NCBI GenBank assembly: GCA_030672605.1
Contig: DAOVGE010000025.1
Span: 1 to 6,762 of the forward strand
DNA: 6,762 bases
Direction of reading: 5' to 3'
Origin: Methanosarcinales archaeon
GTDB taxonomy: Archaea; Halobacteriota; Methanosarcinia; Methanosarcinales; Methanogasteraceae
Within the stretch, counting starts at the first letter, position 1, and every line of letters starts with the position of its first letter. A model generated the notes under the pieces. It worked only from the letters and a program-made list of their open reading frames with translations, ran no database searches and had not been told where the DNA came from. Of the stretch, positions 5,401 through 6,762 are shown one piece after another. The position numbers and the translations under genes are program-made.

Positions 5401-6620
5401 ATGCCCGGGACGTGACATCGATTGATGAGTCGATTCTCTCTGAGGCTTCAGACTGGATCTGCGAACACCAGAGAGACGACGGATCCTGGGAGTCTGTTGG
5501 ATTTATCTGCCATGAAGAGATGATCGGGGGGATGGATGGCAGATACGCGCTCACAGGTTTTGTCGCAATCGCACTCGCTGAATACGCCGCCGCCGATCCG
5601 ATCGCAATTGCACAGGCGCAAAGCTATCTTGAATCCAATCTCGATAGCCAGACCGATCCTTATGCGATTGCGATCGGCGCAGTCGCACTCAGGAAACTCG
5701 GAAGTAGTCACGCTGATTCTGCCCTCGAGAAGCTTGTTGCGATGGCAAAACAGGACGATTGTGGCGTCTACTGGGGCTCTGATACGGCGATTTCGGAGCC
5801 GTATTCGGGCACGTACCAGTTCCGCGACAGCGCGCCTAAATCGAGCAGAACAATCGAGATCACGTCTTATGCCGCACTTGCCTTAATCGAGGCGAAGCAT
5901 CCGCTTGCGAACGATGCTGTCAAGTGGATCGCAGCCCAGCGAAACTCGCTTGGCGGGTTCTCATCGACGCAGGACACGGTTATGGCGTTCAGGGCGCTTG
6001 TTGCCGCTGCAGTGAATCAGGGACGAGACGTCAACGCCACTGTTACGGTATCAGCCGACGGCGTCGTACTCAAAGACGTCCGGATCACTGCCGAGAACTT
6101 CGATGTGCTGCAGACTGTGGAGGTGCCGGAGGGGGCAGTCGAGGTGCGACTTGTGATCGCGGGATCAGGAGAGGTCAATTATCAACTGGTGAAGCGGTTT
6201 AACGTAATCCTTCCCGAGATTGCGCCGGTCTCTGACCTGCAATTGGATATGGTCTACGACGCAGCCGATGTCGCTGTCGACAATGTAGTCACGGTGCACA
6301 CACGGGTCATGTACACAGGGGCTGCGGAATCGACAGGCATGATGATTGTGGATGTGGCTGTTCCCACAGGGTTTGCTGTAGAGCAATCGAGTCTGGATGC
6401 GCTTGTTTTGGCGGGCACGATCACTCGCTACGAGATTGCTGGCAGAAAGGCGATTGTATACGTGCTTGATCTGCCGCGGGGCGAAGAACTCACGTTCGAT
6501 GTTGAGATGCGAGCACTCTTCCCGGTGCAGGCGATTGTGCCCGACAGCAGAGCGTATTCGTACTACGATCCGGAGGTATATGCGAGCGCGAAGGGCGTGG
6601 AGATCGTAGTGGACGCGTGA
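2373..6620 (+). CDS. Alpha-2-macroglobulin/complement C3-like thioester lipoprotein
   Basis: Proteins of this family trap proteases or tag surfaces: cleavage of a bait region exposes an internal thioester that bonds covalently to the target. This 1415-residue protein has an N-terminal lipoprotein signal (lipobox LASGC, Cys20), so it should be anchored on the outer face of the membrane. Approximate domains: MG1 50-145; MG2 146-240 (TDKPIYKPGQT); MG3 241-355 (YVLPKFEV, then YFFGKPVAGSVEIE); MG4-MG5 to 550; MG6 from 551 (VDESVYAL), interrupted by a bait-like insert about 640-708 and resuming at FFPETWLWMPD; MG7 about 765-870; split CUB flanking the thioester domain 906-1220; receptor-binding-like domain about 1287-1415. 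Cys932 and Gln935 of GCGEQNM form the thioester, and His1047 matches the C3 catalytic histidine. The domain order and many motifs follow animal A2M rather than the YfhM type with its many extra domains. No pbpC gene lies beside it. The actual targets are unknown. Confidence 0.95.
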   Translation: MKRTSIISMLCIAVILASGCVDTDHHDRPDTSTPSGIIPCGENDIGKDADYLILAPKTLFVGSEGAISMSAFSGVGHEPAERCVQYTLVDSNKESTPLVRASTGGFGHSVAQFEVPELEEGTYSLIAQPVGADTKYTATVRVSKSNPIFIETDKPIYKPGQTIHGRILLLNNNLKPLEDFVELEIADAKGIKVFRETLETNNFGVATFDLPLSTEPNLGTWKIKSESGESKSIVDIEVERYVLPKFEVEATVQKDWFLVSDSITGAVSANYFFGKPVAGSVEIEAMRYVGTWETYATYNALLENGTIEFELPAAEWVAGTYGAGGQGSLMLHTTVTDTGNHTETQTLLLKIVESDTILHLIPESNLLKPGLPFEVVVVTEDPEGRPIDTNVEIRIAFRCEDYTETTRDETISTENGVAVADYVVPGNCTGARLTATCHDASGDIVSEDIGLNCAYSPGANFIHIAQESRGVPDVGDTITFEVHSTNPGTVFYDVFANGRTVYSATSDSSEIAVQVTPQMSPGAKIVAYMINPNSEVSLDVLPFDVNFGTNVDLIASYDCETAAPGDAVRLDLDAGTRSMIGVAIVDESVYALSSGRLNLKQVFDELEKRFMEPQIEIHPQYGGYYDKRLVGTHELLDDCGMQVLASPSFEIPKSPESEYRGDGMVKGGMGKDMAVMDMAVEDAVEVAPAPTPTAAPNAAEADDSDSELATVERVRQFFPETWLWMPDILTDDAGRAHIDLTAPDSITTWRLHAVSSSDEGIGISGASLTVFQEFFVDIDLPYAVTRGEVFPVQIQVYNYLDTPQDVKLTLAAADWFEIVSDSTVTVTVGANSVSDASFTIAPTAIGRDVIEVTARTKAKADAVRREIVVEPEGTRQEIVENGNLGEGGVTLDATLPECIVTDSGKVLVSFTPSIVAQTINGVDSLLNMPFGCGEQNMIMFAPDVEVLRYLRETDQTNPELQAKAELFITTGYQRQLTFRHNDGSFSAFGEGGREGGSLWLTAFVLNSFSNARDVTSIDESILSEASDWICEHQRDDGSWESVGFICHEEMIGGMDGRYALTGFVAIALAEYAAADPIAIAQAQSYLESNLDSQTDPYAIAIGAVALRKLGSSHADSALEKLVAMAKQDDCGVYWGSDTAISEPYSGTYQFRDSAPKSSRTIEITSYAALALIEAKHPLANDAVKWIAAQRNSLGGFSSTQDTVMAFRALVAAAVNQGRDVNATVTVSADGVVLKDVRITAENFDVLQTVEVPEGAVEVRLVIAGSGEVNYQLVKRFNVILPEIAPVSDLQLDMVYDAADVAVDNVVTVHTRVMYTGAAESTGMMIVDVAVPTGFAVEQSSLDALVLAGTITRYEIAGRKAIVYVLDLPRGEELTFDVEMRALFPVQAIVPDSRAYSYYDPEVYASAKGVEIVVDA
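4290..4496 (+). other. Bait-like low-complexity insert in MG6
   Basis: This stretch encodes about residues 640-708. It lies exactly where the bait region (A2M) or anaphylatoxin-bearing insert (C3) interrupts MG6. It holds a Gly/Met-rich piece with Met664, 669, 673, 676 and 678, then an Ala/Pro/Thr linker (APAPTPTAAP), then an acidic run (EADDSDSE). It contains no six-cysteine anaphylatoxin pattern. Basic residues (Lys653, Arg660, Lys666, Lys671), several Met, and acidic sites offer cleavage points for varied proteases. This is inference from position and composition. Confidence 0.65.
5088..6032 (+). other. Thioester domain (alpha/alpha toroid) with GCGEQ and C3-type histidine
   Basis: Residues about 906-1220. 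The thioester residues Cys932 and Gln935 are encoded at 5166-5168 and 5175-5177, inside NMPFGCGEQNMIMFAP. His1047 is encoded at 5511-5513 in ICHEEMIGG, aligned with IHQEMIGG of complement C3. The Cys-to-His distance is 115 residues, about that of human C3. Other conserved toroid motifs are TGYQRQL, DGSFSAFGE, LWLTAFVL, ITSYAALAL and GGFSSTQDTV. All features of an active thioester are present. Confidence 0.9.
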
Positions 6621-6690
6621 AGACTTCTTGAGCAGGTTATGGACGCGGTGGTGTGCGGGATGGGGATCGGGAGTGGGGTTACTATTTTAA

Positions 6691-6726
6691 GCCGGTTCAT
6701 CTGTGCAACAGATGTGATACCGGTTC
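6691..6726. other. Hairpin downstream of the macroglobulin gene
   Basis: CATCTGT (6698-6704) and ACAGATG (6708-6714) form a perfect 7-bp stem with a GCA loop. It is bracketed by CCGG at 6692-6695 and 6720-6723, and CCGGTTC is repeated at 6692-6698 and 6720-6726. It begins 71 bases after the stop codon and is not followed by a T run. It could be a 3'-end structure of the macroglobulin mRNA or, since it abuts a TATA-like box, an operator for the next gene. Confidence 0.4.
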
Positions 6727-6728
6727 CC

Positions 6729-6741
6729 AAATCTATAAGTT
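6729..6741 (+). promoter_or_regulatory. Candidate promoter for a gene beyond the right edge
   Basis: AAATCTATAAGTT is a reasonable archaeal TATA-like box. It is followed near the edge by CGAGAGGATT, which could contain a ribosome binding site. No start codon is seen before the window ends, so the downstream gene cannot be identified. Confidence 0.35.
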
Positions 6742-6762
6742 CACAACACGAGAGGATTATTC

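Overview
The window most likely comes from a methanogen-related or ANME-like euryarchaeon (class Methanomicrobia in the broad sense). Three things point there. PurS and PurQ are separate small subunits. The candidate promoters are TATA-box-like. The PurQ sequence is, from memory, close to Methanosarcina-type PurQ. No 16S or other phylogenetic marker is present, so the taxonomy is inference.

Layout. Positions 1-557 hold no convincing gene. This stretch carries a composite imperfect palindrome (191-389), a 17-bp tandem duplication (282-313), a diverged copy of a repeat found again beyond purQ (428-469), and a weak candidate promoter. Next come purS (558-800) and purQ (797-1501), which overlap in ATGA and are surely co-expressed. 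They encode two of the three subunits of the archaeal FGAM synthase of purine synthesis. The large subunit, purL, is not in the window.

The 871-bp gap from 1502 to 2372 is packed with short palindromic repeats of three sequence types: an AATCTTGTG type, an ATTCGTG type with 9-bp internal periodicity, and a CTTTGCG type. Two of the three types also occur upstream of purS in more diverged form, and one 42-bp block occurs on both sides of purSQ in opposite orientation. Several open frames here are only shadows of these repeats.

The rest (2373-6620) is a single large gene for a 1415-residue lipoprotein of the alpha-2-macroglobulin/complement C3 superfamily. It has the whole animal-type architecture: macroglobulin domains, a low-complexity bait-like insert, a thioester domain with an intact GCGEQ motif, and a C-terminal receptor-binding-like domain. 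It also has a histidine at the spacing and in the motif used by complement C3 to direct the thioester to hydroxyl groups. It looks like a membrane-tethered, covalent protease trap or opsonin-like surface protein. It has its own promoter and no obvious functional link to purSQ. A hairpin and a TATA-like box at 6691-6741 suggest that another gene begins just past the right edge.
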